A DNA stretch of 64,000 bases from Ampelomyces quisqualis (lineage: Eukaryota > Ascomycota > Dothideomycetes > Pleosporales > Phaeosphaeriaceae), in assembly GCA_018398575.1 (NCBI GenBank), contig JAGTXZ010000024.1:1674001-1738000 (forward strand). The letters run 5' to 3'. Both the position numbers and the translations under genes were made by a program. The notes beneath the pieces were generated by a model. The model saw nothing but the letters and a program-made list of their open reading frames with translations. It did no database searches and had not been told where the DNA came from. Positions 22,701-32,870 of this stretch are shown piece after piece (positions within the stretch are counted from its first letter, which is position 1; each line of letters opens with the position of its first letter).

Positions 22701-23807
22701 CGGCGAGGTGTGCATTCCTTGCACCGGGAGTATGGGGTCTGTTGCCTCCGGGGGGCGTGACCCACCCTGTGCAGACAAGGGATTGGCCCGTCCGTCTGAG
22801 GCAGCACAGTCCCGTGCATCAGCGATGCAGGAACATCTGTCCACGACACTACTCTTAAACGGGGGGAGGGGGGGGGCCGACTCGACACGGCAGCTCATGA
22901 ACCGGACTGCTGGGACGCGATGTTTCATGTCCATCAGCCGCCCAAGAATAACCCATGAAGCGAACAGATGATCAGAGTTTGCTCTCTTGCCACGGCGGGA
23001 GGGGATTGGACGGCCAGAGCGTGCGGCGTCCAGTCAGCGCGGGCGGGCGGCGAGCAGGCCGGGGGAGGAGCGCCACGGGCCGGCAGCCGCCTGGCAGACG
23101 ACAGGTCGTCCCGCGGGCAGAGAGGGAGAGTCAGGGAAAGCAGGGGACGGGGAACGACTAGGCTCGCGAGCCGTTAGCTGTCACGGCGCGACGGCGAGCG
23201 TGCTACTTGGCCCTCGACGGCGGCGGCGGGTGAATGTGCGATGGGTGTCCAAGGGAAAAGCCAGGCAGCTTGGCGCGCCCACGGCGTCACAGAGCAGCGT
23301 GCGGCACTGCGGCCACTGTCGACGGCGCTCTGGGAGAGGCCATGATCGATGGTTGCATCGGCTGGGGTGTTTGGGTTAGAGCACATGACGCCGCCATGGC
23401 CCGAGCGGTGGCAGGCGTCGCAGCGCACGGCGGCGACCCGGCAGCGTGGTGGACTGCGCAATGCTCCGAAAGCAGGCAGAGCCAGTCGTTGGCCGCGCAG
23501 GCAGTGTGCGGGCTGCAGGGCGTCGCATTCGATCAGCAGCAGCCGCCAGCGCGCGACAGAAGGGGGCATGCCTGGCCACGGCGGGCGACATGTCCGACGG
23601 CGGCGGCGAACGGTGAGGGCAGCAGCAGAAGAGTGAGGGTGGGAGCTTGGGCGGGTTAGTGGCCTGGGTTAGCGGGTGAGTGGTTTGGCCGTGGGCCGAC
23701 AGGGCGGACCAGGCGGGTGGGGCCCGTGGCGGCGACGGAGAAGTCCTGGGGCAGAGCACTGCGCTGGCGGCACTGGCACGAGTCGAGTCATGATGGATCG
23801 GCAGCGC

Positions 23808-23850
23808 GTTGTGTTGTTGTGTTGTTGTTGTGTAGTTGTGTTGCTCACGG
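23808..23850 (+). repeat. GTT/GTGTT simple repeat
   Basis: Low-complexity tract built of TTG and TTGTG units in the GC-rich part of the gene-free region. Confidence 0.8.
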
Positions 23851-26800
23851 CCTGAGTCCCGTCGCCAGCACAGGCGCGTCCCGTGACGTGCAGCAGCGCC
23901 GTGGCGGCTGTGGATGGGCCTTCGGGTTCCAGGCGCGCGCCTTGCCGCTCTGGGCGCTAGCGCCTTGGCGACATCCGCCGTGCAGCAGCGGACCTGGCAC
24001 CTCCCCCTCGATGCCTCACGGCTCACGGCTCCATGGTGCGCCATGCCCTGGGTCGACGACAGCATCATGACGCCGTCGCCGCATCCCTTGCGCCCGAGCG
24101 AGAACCACGCGGGCAGGGTGACATGTCCGTTCCAGACGGCGGCGTGCTCATGTGTCTCGCACGTTGCCGCCGTCCGCCAGCGTCTGCTTCTCGCAGTGCA
24201 TTCCGCCTCTGCCAGAGAAGCTCAGCACCACCCAACCTGAGACGGCCGGCTTCCGCTTTGGGCGCATCATCTGACGCCGCTTTGTGGAGAAGAAGGGAAG
24301 AAGCAAGCGGTTTGCGCGATCCCGGCGCCCCCGGCACTTGCACACCACAGCGCCCGACACACGCACGACAGCCCGTTGGCCGGCATGCTGCCATGGGAGA
24401 TGGTGGCGGAGCGGGTGTCCACGACCAGGACAGCATAGCTTCAACAGGCCGCCGACGGACCGTGGCCTGCAGCCTCGCGCAACCCCGGGCCGGCCATGGT
24501 CCAAGTCCTGCCTCCCAACTTATGGCGACGTGCAGCAACGTCGAATATCACCTCGGAGCAGGTAGGAACGCATTCGACGCATCAATGCATCCTCTACAGT
24601 CTCAGCCCACTCGAAAGATGACATGGTCCAGCCCACGCCCCACCGCCAGTTGCGTCCGCCTTGTTACACAACCGCTGCTCATCCCGGGCCCTCTGATCAC
24701 CGCATATTCAGAATGGCCTGACGCAATACAGTCGTTTGGCTACGAGACCAACGTCCTCCAGCAGCGGCACGGGCCGCCAGTGAACAGTGACGAGTCGTGC
24801 AATTCCCCTGCCAGTACATACATGCTTCTTGATCTGACCGCCTTTCAACGAGTACAGTCCGCCGTCCGCGCAGTTGGTCTGATTACAGTGCCAGCTCCGC
24901 GTGAGAAGCAGCGCACTTTTTTCGAGTCAAGAGGTTTCAGACTGATGGCTACGTGGATGAAGCACTCCGGTTCCTTGGGTCAGTGTCGTACATGCCTTGA
25001 GCTGGCGTCTCCGCGTATTCCAATATTTGGCTTGTCAACCACGGCCAACCAAGTTCTGAGGAGTGGACCCCACTTGTACTCCCTTCGCAAACGATTTGCG
25101 AGTGATGATTGTCTGCATGCTACCTTCGCACTAGTCCCAAGGCGTTCCGGTCTTTGAGCCCTTGTGCCCGCGGAATATTAGTCATACGAGACCCTGCAAC
25201 AGATCAGCATCTGCGTCGAATGAGCAAGCTGTCCATCAACTTCACCTGGAAACGCGACCTTGGCGCTCACAGATCTGATGGACGTCTAGCCTGACTCTAG
25301 AAGGGGGATCGCTTGAATTTGTGACCACAGACGTAGTATTCAGTTGTACAGTGGTGTAAATGATGCAGGCCAATCGGCACGCCGCTGTCGCCTGGTTCTT
25401 TCAAGTACACAGTAGCGAATTGTTGACAGCGCCGTAATTACACCGCTGGCCAGAATAATAGCTGGGTCTTTGTTCAAGGCTTCAAGCCGTCACCAAAAGA
25501 GGTTCATGCTCCGATGCTAATTGTTGAAGCCGGCGCTGAGTTTCGAGTGATCGACACAACCAAGTTGGTAGCGAGGCTAGCACCTCATCTTCAACGACAT
25601 CTTGTTCCTATCGAGTTCAGCATCCCCGTCCGACACCTTGGGAGCAGGTTGAGCTTGCGGTGCAAACCCCTTTGTCCAGCCTAGCTGCATCAGCCGCATG
25701 TCTGTCCACGACCGACGCATGGGCCGACCCTTTCACAACAACAATCGACCGCTCCAAACTCTGAGCAGCTCGGTACGTCTTGGGAGTGGATACGGCTGCA
25801 GTCTGCCTTTGAGAGACATTTCTGGCTAGCTCCCGGGAACAAGTGTAGAACAAGGCGCTGTAGAACAAACGACCCCTCAAACAAGGAACGAACCATTGGC
25901 CCGTGCAGACGTGGTGGCAGCAAACGATATGGCTGTTGAGAAGTACGCTTTCTTCCATGCTAGTTTGGTAGCATCCCGAGTTGTGTTGCTTGCATGTTCA
26001 ATGATTCGATCTTGCTATTGTGAACCCAGTTCTAGACCTAGGGCGTCTTCGTGGCGCGAAAACAGCACGAGCATCAGCACCATCTCCGTATCTTGCTGCC
26101 TAAAGCGTCACGGTCGCAGATGCCATTCTGGGGCACGTCGTCAACGGCGCCACAGTTCCGCAGCATTCGGATGCTGTATTGCTTTCACGACACTATGATG
26201 CACCATGATCCAACTCTGCGATTTGTCTGGACATTGGGCTCCGATCTTCATATACTTTCACCATGGTATTTCGATGTCGCGGCCAACGCACTCATCACAT
26301 TGCCGCTATGTGAGAGCCTTCTGGCGCGCAAACGCTTGCCACGCACCGATGCTTGGACGATCAAAAGCCCCTGGATGCTGCAGGTCCTCTGTGACCTGTG
26401 TCAGCTGAGTACGGCATTCGACAGCAGGCAGTCTGCTCAGTAAGTCGTCGTAATCCTTTTCTGCGAGGAGTTGGCTTTGCTCGTCAACAGTATCGTCTTT
26501 GCATCAAGCATCAAGGCCTAATGGCTAACGGTGTTCACCATATGCATTTGATTGCTTGACCATGGATCTCGAAGAGGGTGACACGCGGGCGAGGAGGCCG
26601 TCTCGTCTGGCCTGGTCTCACCGGTCTCGAAGCACTATCGATTGTTTAACCTGGCATCCAACGAATTCGCTCGTAGCCATGTCCAGTCAGTCTTTCCCAG
26701 CGGACCGGCGAAACATGACCACGCTTCGCACGAATGTTCTGTCTCGAGCCCACAACTTCACGATAAGATCGTTGTCGTTAGCCCTCGGAGTATGAATATG

Positions 26801-27402
26801 CAGGTTATCATCAGCTAGGCCATCATGACACCCGCAGGATCTCGTCAAACCCATTGCCTGTACTCCGATCGCCACTGACAAAACAGACATCATGTCCATG
26901 AAACTTCACCTAGCATCGGGCGGGATCTTGCTGCACATGCCTTCTCTCTCGTAGCTCGAGCGGCAGCAGCTTCCGAATCTAATCCAACCACCACTCCCGC
27001 AGTGAAGTTGCTTCGCTCGTGCTCCGACTTCCTCGGGCGTGCAATCGTATGATTCTGTCACGCAGGCGCAGCGCTAGAGCCCGCCTGTCGTGAGATGGCG
27101 CATGTGCGTTGTGCTTCACTCAGGCAATTTAGTAGCGCCGGGCTGGTATACAAAGACGGTTGTCGGGCCCCTTGCCACCTTGAGCACAATGTCCTAGTTT
27201 GTGTGTCTTGCGTGTCGCCAAGATGACAGCACAAAATATACGTAGATCAACGGTTATCCTTGTTTGTTTGTAGCAGGACGTGGAGGCGGGAATGCAATGG
27301 CAACTTCAGGGTCTGAGGGGGCCCCCTCTTGAACGTGGACGATTTGCGAGAGAGAAACGGCGTCGAACAATCCCCCACTCCCAACGTAGAAATCACTCAC
27401 CA

Positions 27403-27416
27403 CCCCCCCCCCCCCC
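27403..27416 (+). repeat. Poly-C run
   Basis: Fourteen consecutive C bases in a pyrimidine-rich stretch; prone to sequencing length error. Confidence 0.85.
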
Positions 27417-27603
27417 AAATTCACTTCCCTATCCCAATCTCTATCCCCTCTAATTCAATCCCTCATACTCCCCCACTCCCAGCGCTGAACCTCCATTCCA
27501 TTAACGTTGCCCCCCTCCCCACACACTCCATCCCATGGCGCGCGGAAATCCGTATATGCGCCACAGCCTCGGAGAGCGCCGCGTACATGTCAAACGCGCT
27601 CGG

Positions 27604-27619
27604 TGTGTGTGTGTGTGTA
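27604..27619 (+). repeat. GT microsatellite
   Basis: Short GTGTGT tract followed by GT/TTTG-rich sequence near the 3' flank of the RBR ligase gene. Confidence 0.8.
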
Positions 27620-27995
27620 TGTGGTGTTTTGGTGTTTTGTTGAGAGGGGGAGAAGGGGGAGACGGGATGAGATGACGGGAGAGTTAAGTTTTGGGAAGAG
27701 GATTGTTGTTTGCGGCGGGGGGGAATATGGGTGAGGGATTGTTGTCGGGCGTTATACACCGCAGAGGGGAGGGGGAGGGGTTGTGGTGTGTTTTTTTGCG
27801 TGTTTGGCGATAGACTAGAGGGGATTTGATGGAGGTGGGTTTAGCAATGAGTGTAAGAAGACCAGGAGGTTGTGTCTTATTTGTGTGGCAATAGGGGGGG
27901 GGGTAATAATTTTTGTTACTTGTTGCTTGCTTGCTTGCTTCCTGCCCACGCACACACGGGGGAAAACGCGTTGAGATGTCAATTTTTTTTTCGTC

Positions 27996-29939
27996 TCAGA
28001 CGAATACTCCTTCTAATACACTTTCCAACCACCCTTGCCAGTCACTCCGACTAGCTTCCAATACGCCCTTTCCTTTGCCCGCCTCTTTTTCCAGACCTCC
28101 TTTTGCTCCTTCACCTTGTTGCTCCCACCACTCGCGTTCAGCAGCTTCTTTTGCGCGCTTGACCACGCGCTCCTCATCTTCCACTCTATACAAGTCGCAC
28201 TTGGCACACTCCCTACACAACTCGCCCGGTCTGTCGCGAAAGTGCTGACAAAAGTGGTGGTATCCTTCCTGCGCAAGGCCCTGGCGACACACATAGCACA
28301 TTGAGTATCCGCACAGACACACGAGTTTGTTGCAGCCTTCGGACTTGACGAAGCCGAGATTACACTGCGGGCAGGTGCGTTTGACCGCGTCGGTGGTGGC
28401 GCGCTCGAGTGTAAGACGCAGCGAGGTAAGTTGGCTGGAGTAACAGGTGTGCGGGTCGTGCCAGGGCGCGGAGCATGTTAGGCATGACGCACGACTGCAT
28501 TTTGGCGAGAGGCACTGGAAGCGGAGGCCTCGACGCTTGAGATGGATGCGGCGAAGGGCGGTCTGGATGGAGTCGAAGAAGGGGAGGAAGGTGGGTGTTG
28601 TGGTGAGGAGGGTGAAGAGACCGTAGACGACGACGAGGAGCATGACAAAGAGCTGTGTAAGGAGAGTGAGGACGAGGTCTAGTATTGGGGTGGATATAAT
28701 AGTGGCGAAAGAGAATTGCAGCGGTTTTAGTCGCAGGTTTGCAAAGAGTTCGGCGTCCGGGAGCGCGAAATCGTTTAGCTCGGCGTAGGAGCAGAATGGG
28801 CAGCGCACAAGCGGGAGTTGTGACTTGATGAGCGCTTCGTTGGCAAAGCGCTCGTTGAGTTTGGCGAAATTGTCTTCTCCATCCTGCTCCTCGTACAAGG
28901 CGCGCTTGACAAAGGTCAGTGGGACGCAGCCTCTGCAAGCTTCGGACCCGTCCATCATGGGTGCGATACATTTCACCGTGCACAACGCGGTGTCGATGTT
29001 TCGCGCCCAGCCTTGATCGTACAGTGCAGCATTGACGGCATGCCGTATGCATCGGAAGCAAATGTAGTGGCCCTGGACGTCGCAGGCAGACATCTGCTGC
29101 AGTGTGTTTGGAACGAAGCAGCATTCGCAGTCGTACATCTCCCCCTCCTTCTCGGCCTCTTCCTCGTTCCACTGCAACGCGAGCTCCAGATCCTGTTGGA
29201 GCTGTTGCTTGCGATGTCTCTCCTGCTGCGGCACAACAAGCGTCTCATACAGCTCCCTGTTCAGCTCGTCACTCTTGGTCTTGGCCAGCAGCGGCATCCT
29301 CGGGCGACTTGTGCGCTGATCGGCGGCAGGCCACATGACCAAGGGATGGCTATCAACGGACGGTGCCTTGCGGCGCATGAGAAAGTTTGTGATGCTCGAT
29401 CGCCAGCTCCTACTCGACAGGTCCAGCAGCGTCGGCCGTGCCTGCGTATAGCTCCAGTTGTACTCGGCCAAGACGGCCTTGATGGTGGAGTGGCTCAGGC
29501 CCTTGAACTCCTGGTACAAGGCCTCCTTTGCAGCCTCGCGATAGCGCCGCGACCGGAACGTGTCCTCGAGCGCCAGCGGCTTCCCCCGGGTGTCCTTGGG
29601 CCCGTCTGCTCGGCGGTACTTGTACGTCTGCGCCGTGTCGCGCTGCTCTTCCTGCTCGGCGGGCATGCGGTAGCGGCCGCGCACGTACTTGTGGCCGTGC
29701 CTCAGCAGCGCCTCTGTTACGACCTGCAGCCTGCTTTCCGCGCTGAAGCTCGACAGCATCTCGCGGAAGACTTCGGGCTGCACGTCGGGGAACATGTCGG
29801 TGAGCGCCTGGAGAGAGCCGTTGAGGTCGCCGAGATCGGGCTCGTCGACGTCATGGTGGCCTGCCGTCGCTTCTTGCGTGTGTGTGGACGCCCGTCGGAC
29901 CTGTGGGGGGCGGGTGAGCGAGGAGAAGACTGTCGACAT
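27996..29939 (-). CDS. RBR (RING-IBR-RING) E3 ubiquitin ligase with membrane segment
   Basis: Single exon, 647 residues, start ATG 29939. Two CUE-like helical modules come first: LQALTDMFPDVQPEVFREML (about 43-62) and LYQEFKGLSHSTIKAVLAEY (about 141-160). RING1 follows (Cys270 to Cys298, CECCF...CDVQGHYICFRC). The IBR begins with CPFC at 380-383 and is then interrupted by about 36 hydrophobic residues (413-448) before resuming at CLSPKC (476-481) and CLTC/HDPHTC. RING2 is CPQC (523-526) with the catalytic Cys536 in EGCNKLVC, then CLCGYSMCYVC. RBR ligases pass ubiquitin through this cysteine as a thioester. The layout is closest to the RNF216/TRIAD3 type with CUE-like repeats. The hydrophobic insert predicts a membrane-bound ligase. 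The C-terminal tail is charged. Confidence 0.9.
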   Translation of the reverse strand: MSTVFSSLTRPPQVRRASTHTQEATAGHHDVDEPDLGDLNGSLQALTDMFPDVQPEVFREMLSSFSAESRLQVVTEALLRHGHKYVRGRYRMPAEQEEQRDTAQTYKYRRADGPKDTRGKPLALEDTFRSRRYREAAKEALYQEFKGLSHSTIKAVLAEYNWSYTQARPTLLDLSSRSWRSSITNFLMRRKAPSVDSHPLVMWPAADQRTSRPRMPLLAKTKSDELNRELYETLVVPQQERHRKQQLQQDLELALQWNEEEAEKEGEMYDCECCFVPNTLQQMSACDVQGHYICFRCIRHAVNAALYDQGWARNIDTALCTVKCIAPMMDGSEACRGCVPLTFVKRALYEEQDGEDNFAKLNERFANEALIKSQLPLVRCPFCSYAELNDFALPDAELFANLRLKPLQFSFATIISTPILDLVLTLLTQLFVMLLVVVYGLFTLLTTTPTFLPFFDSIQTALRRIHLKRRGLRFQCLSPKCSRASCLTCSAPWHDPHTCYSSQLTSLRLTLERATTDAVKRTCPQCNLGFVKSEGCNKLVCLCGYSMCYVCRQGLAQEGYHHFCQHFRDRPGELCRECAKCDLYRVEDEERVVKRAKEAAEREWWEQQGEGAKGGLEKEAGKGKGVLEASRSDWQGWLESVLEGVFV

Positions 29940-30664
29940 GGGGGAGGCGGCGGCTCAGCGGTGCCGGGGCCGGCTGTCGCAGCGCATCCGCCCGGAACCA
30001 AGGAGAGGCGGCGAGAGGGAAGCCGTGTGTGGAGAAATCGCGATGGGCAAGTAAACATGGAAAAGGAGTAGAGAAGATACTACCGAGTATGCGCTCGTCA
30101 CAAACCCATGGCTCGTGGTTCGTGGTTCGACTGGGCGCGTCACCGTCCACGAGTACCGGTAGCCGATGAGCACGTGCATTCCTCCCGACTACCACCACAA
30201 AAATAGTGGCGAAGAATGAACCACACGATGGATATCCATCAATAGTCGTCATCAGTAATCAAAGTGTGCTCACTGGCTAAACGGTCCCTGGCTGACGTGC
30301 AGACTGTACTGACTGCTCAACCACACAGGGGTTAGTTGACGTCCTGCTCCTTGCACTCACAGGCGTTGGAAAGCCTAGGGGAGAGACGCGAAGTTGTAGA
30401 CTCGCAAACGTCCAGTCGTGTTGAAGCGCATCAAGGTCCACATGTATAGATTGTGTTGTTAAGGGTGGAAGTTGTCACAGTGATCGTGTGAGCTATACCG
30501 TGTAGAAGAATACATATAAGAAGCTGGTGTGCTGGAGACCAAGTGCGACGAGGGTGATAAAGTAGGAGTTGCCTACTGCAGGGCATGCCATTGAAAGGGA
30601 CTCATGGAAATGTCAAGTTCGACTGTGAGAGAGTGACTGTGCGACGAGGAAATAGTCGTATATT
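29940..30664. other. Intergenic promoter region
   Basis: Promoter and leader of the RBR ligase gene and 3' flank of the double-psi beta-barrel gene. No further gene is visible. Confidence 0.5.
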
Positions 30665-31484
30665 TCAAAGCCAAGCCCACGTAACCAGAACCCTACCTAG
30701 AGCATGATCCGCCATCTGATCAAACATAGCAGGACTAACATCGATATCAGTGGGCTCGCATCCAGTGCCTGCAACATGGTCAGTAACGATCCCACACGGT
30801 CTCTCCAAGTCATCATCTACGGGATGACATGATACCCACATCTATCTATCACGGTCACATCAATGCTGACGGACTTTCCTGTCCGCTCGTCAACCCTCGT
30901 AGCGCGAATCTTGCGTCCACATAATGGGTTCTGATTGGGATCGCTGCCCGTCTGCACCGCATCAAACGTATAATGCGATACCGCGACGACAGCATCATCG
31001 TCACCCGAATCGATACCGCATGCGCCGAGGCCGGGGTCGTAGTATGTAAGATCGCCAGCATATGTCTCGGCGCCATTGGGAAGAGGAATGAAGCGAGCTC
31101 TGCAGTGCAGTGTTAGCCATGCGTGCAGCACTGCGCGTGTAGCTATTCATACTTCTTCGAGCCGCCACTCAAGCCAACTGCGAGACCGATGATGAGTGCT
31201 AGCAGACACACAAATGCAACGAGTATGACAATGAGTAGAGTCCGGCGACTCCGACCGAGGTATCGCTTGTGCGGTGGGAGCATGCGGTCGAAACGGTCCT
31301 TGAGCGCCCATGCTGTTGCGCCTGTCGCGACTCCGAAGACATTCCGCCTCTTTTTGTTCTGCCCTTCTTCAGGAACATCCCAGGTCGAATCCGCGCTCCT
31401 GTGCGTATCCAGCGTATCCACCTCTTTCAAGTGCGCGGGGGACGGCTCCCCGATCTCTTTCCGGGGTATTGTGAATGTGCTCAT
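30665..31484 (-). CDS. Membrane-anchored RlpA-like double-psi beta-barrel protein
   Basis: Three exons: 31484-31153, 31099-30840 and 30768-30665, with introns of 53 and 71 nt, both with clean donors (GTATGA, GTGGGT) and GCAG acceptors; 231 residues. The N-terminal ~85 residues are hydrophilic and basic. One membrane span follows (about 86-105, LIVILVAFVCLLALIIGLAV). Outside it lies a double-psi beta-barrel: AGDLTYYDPGLGACG, VAVSHYTFDA, NPLCGRKIRA, VTVIDRC, then CTGCEPTDIDVSPAMFDQMAD and VTWAWL at the end. This matches the barwin/expansin/RlpA group. Family members bind cell-wall polysaccharide or act on nothing known. The anchor makes it a type II plasma-membrane or secretory-pathway protein. 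I chose the second in-frame Met because it starts a clean hydrophilic tail. Confidence 0.88.
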
Positions 31485-31955
31485 GGCTGTATATAATGCG
31501 GCGTGTCGCGAAATGCCGTGTGTATATGTCAATGTGTGTAAAGGATATCTTAGGGAGTGTATTATAGCATTATGGTGTACCAAGGGTAGGGAGCGTGGGC
31601 CAGAGCAATCGGCTGCCCGGCATTGGGCGTGTCGTCAGGAACCTGGGACCGAGGAGTGAGTGGAGAAGGATGCGACCCATGGTTCGCGGGTGAAGAGGAC
31701 CAGTCAGGGGTCCGAGCGGCTACAGGTTCAAACTTCACCGTTGATAGCTCGGACCTTCTCGCCGCGAATATCGCATCGCATCGTTCGTTCCCTGTAGTCC
31801 AGAGTGTACATGTATGGGGCCAACTTCACACGTGATCCACCTCTGCATCCTGTGAATCCACTTGTTTGCCTCGACTCGCCGCAACGCCTCCACCTCCCCT
31901 GCCCTACCGCGACCCCGACCCGCACGACGCACAACCTCACCAACCGCGCGCCGCC
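31485..31955. promoter_or_regulatory. Divergent promoter region
   Basis: The 471-bp gap lies between the minus-strand barrel protein gene and the plus-strand CUE1 gene and must contain both promoters. I see no strong TATA box. A pyrimidine-rich leader precedes ATG 31956 (GCCGCCATGG context). Confidence 0.6.
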
Positions 31956-32565
31956 ATGGCCGAGCAGTCCATAAACGTCCCGCAAGTCCTCGTCTTCCTC
32001 CTCGTCACCGTCCTCGCCATACGCTGGTACTTCAGCAAGCCCTCGGCACCGCACACGCGAGCAGCCCCCCACCGCTCCACCCCGCGCATAAACCCCGCGC
32101 AAATCGACCAGCTCGCCCAAATGTTCCCCCAACTAAGCAGACGAGACATCGCGTGGGACCTGCAGCGGAACGGGGGCAACGCAGCGGCCACGACGGAGCG
32201 GGTCTTGGGCGGGAGAGGCTTAGATGCCGTATGTTGCATCATCCGTCATCCATGGCATGTGTGACCATGGCTAACTTCAACCCCAGGCACCGCCATCATT
32301 CAATCTCCCTACACCTGCGCCTACCACAACCACACCCGCGAGACCTGCAGCAGCAAAGCCCTCACAGCCCGATCTGATAACGCGCTACAATCTGTCCGCG
32401 AAGCTGGGCCAGCCGGAGGCGGCCGAGGGAGAGCAAGGAAAAGCAAAGGCGTGGAGTGCGGACAGGAATGAGCGACAAATGAATCTGCAGCGGAGGAGAG
32501 AGGAGATGATTCTGGCGGCGAGGAGGAGGATGGAGGCGATGGAGAAGGGGAAGGGGCCGGCGTAA
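31956..32565 (+). CDS. CUE1: CUE1-like ERAD protein (Ubc7 anchor/activator)
   Basis: Two exons: 31956-32228 and 32287-32565, with a 58-nt intron (GTATGT donor, GGCTAAC branch, CCCCAG acceptor); 183 residues. The start ATG sits in a GCCGCCATGG context. There is an N-terminal membrane anchor (about 9-24, PQVLVFLLVTVLAIRW), then a CUE domain (about 46-86, INPAQIDQLAQMFPQLSRRDIAWDLQRNGGN, with the MFP motif), a Pro/Thr/Ala linker, and a basic C-terminal helix (SADRNERQMNLQRRREEMIL) that corresponds to the Ubc7-binding region of Cue1. In yeast, Cue1 tethers the E2 Ubc7 to the ER membrane for Hrd1- and Doa10-dependent ER-associated degradation. All three functional parts are visible. Confidence 0.92.
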
Positions 32566-32870
32566 CATGGGGAACATGGGGGGAAGGGGAGGGTGTACAT
32601 ACCATGTATGGATGTTTCGCAACGTCAGGAATGGGTGGGTTACTGCTGTGAAATGGTGCCGAGTGAATGATCATGTGCAGACGCCACAGCTAGGTACTCT
32701 TGCATCCACACAGCCTCACCCAAGGGAGACCACATCAACCACAACCACATTGTCAACTTTACTACCGTGAAATCTGTACCAAGACATTGGATTCAATACG
32801 CACGACATATCTCTCAAATCTCATAGCTAACACTAACATGCACCTCTCCCCCTCATCTCATCTCATCCAT
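32566..32870. other. Convergent 3' intergenic region
   Basis: The 305-bp gap lies between the 3' ends of CUE1 and the trehalase gene. It presumably holds both poly(A) regions; no gene. Confidence 0.6.

Larger units (their letters stand above)
19773..27995. other. 8.2-kb region without a convincing gene
   Basis: Probably the long regulatory and leader region of the NDT80-type gene on its left, plus unexplained sequence. The stretch 22.9-24.5 kb is strongly GC-rich and opens ORFs in most frames at once. The longest (24033-25157, 374 codons) starts inside this GC-rich block and shows no motif. Simple repeats occur: a GTT/GTGTT tract at about 23808-23850, a 14-nt C run at 27403-27416, a GT tract at about 27604-27619 and a 10-nt G run at 27894-27903. 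Confidence 0.45.

Noticed and set aside
24033..25157. 374-codon plus-strand ORF
   Set aside because: It starts in a GC-rich block where several frames are open at once, has low-complexity Arg/Pro/His composition at first, and no motif. Length alone is weak evidence there.
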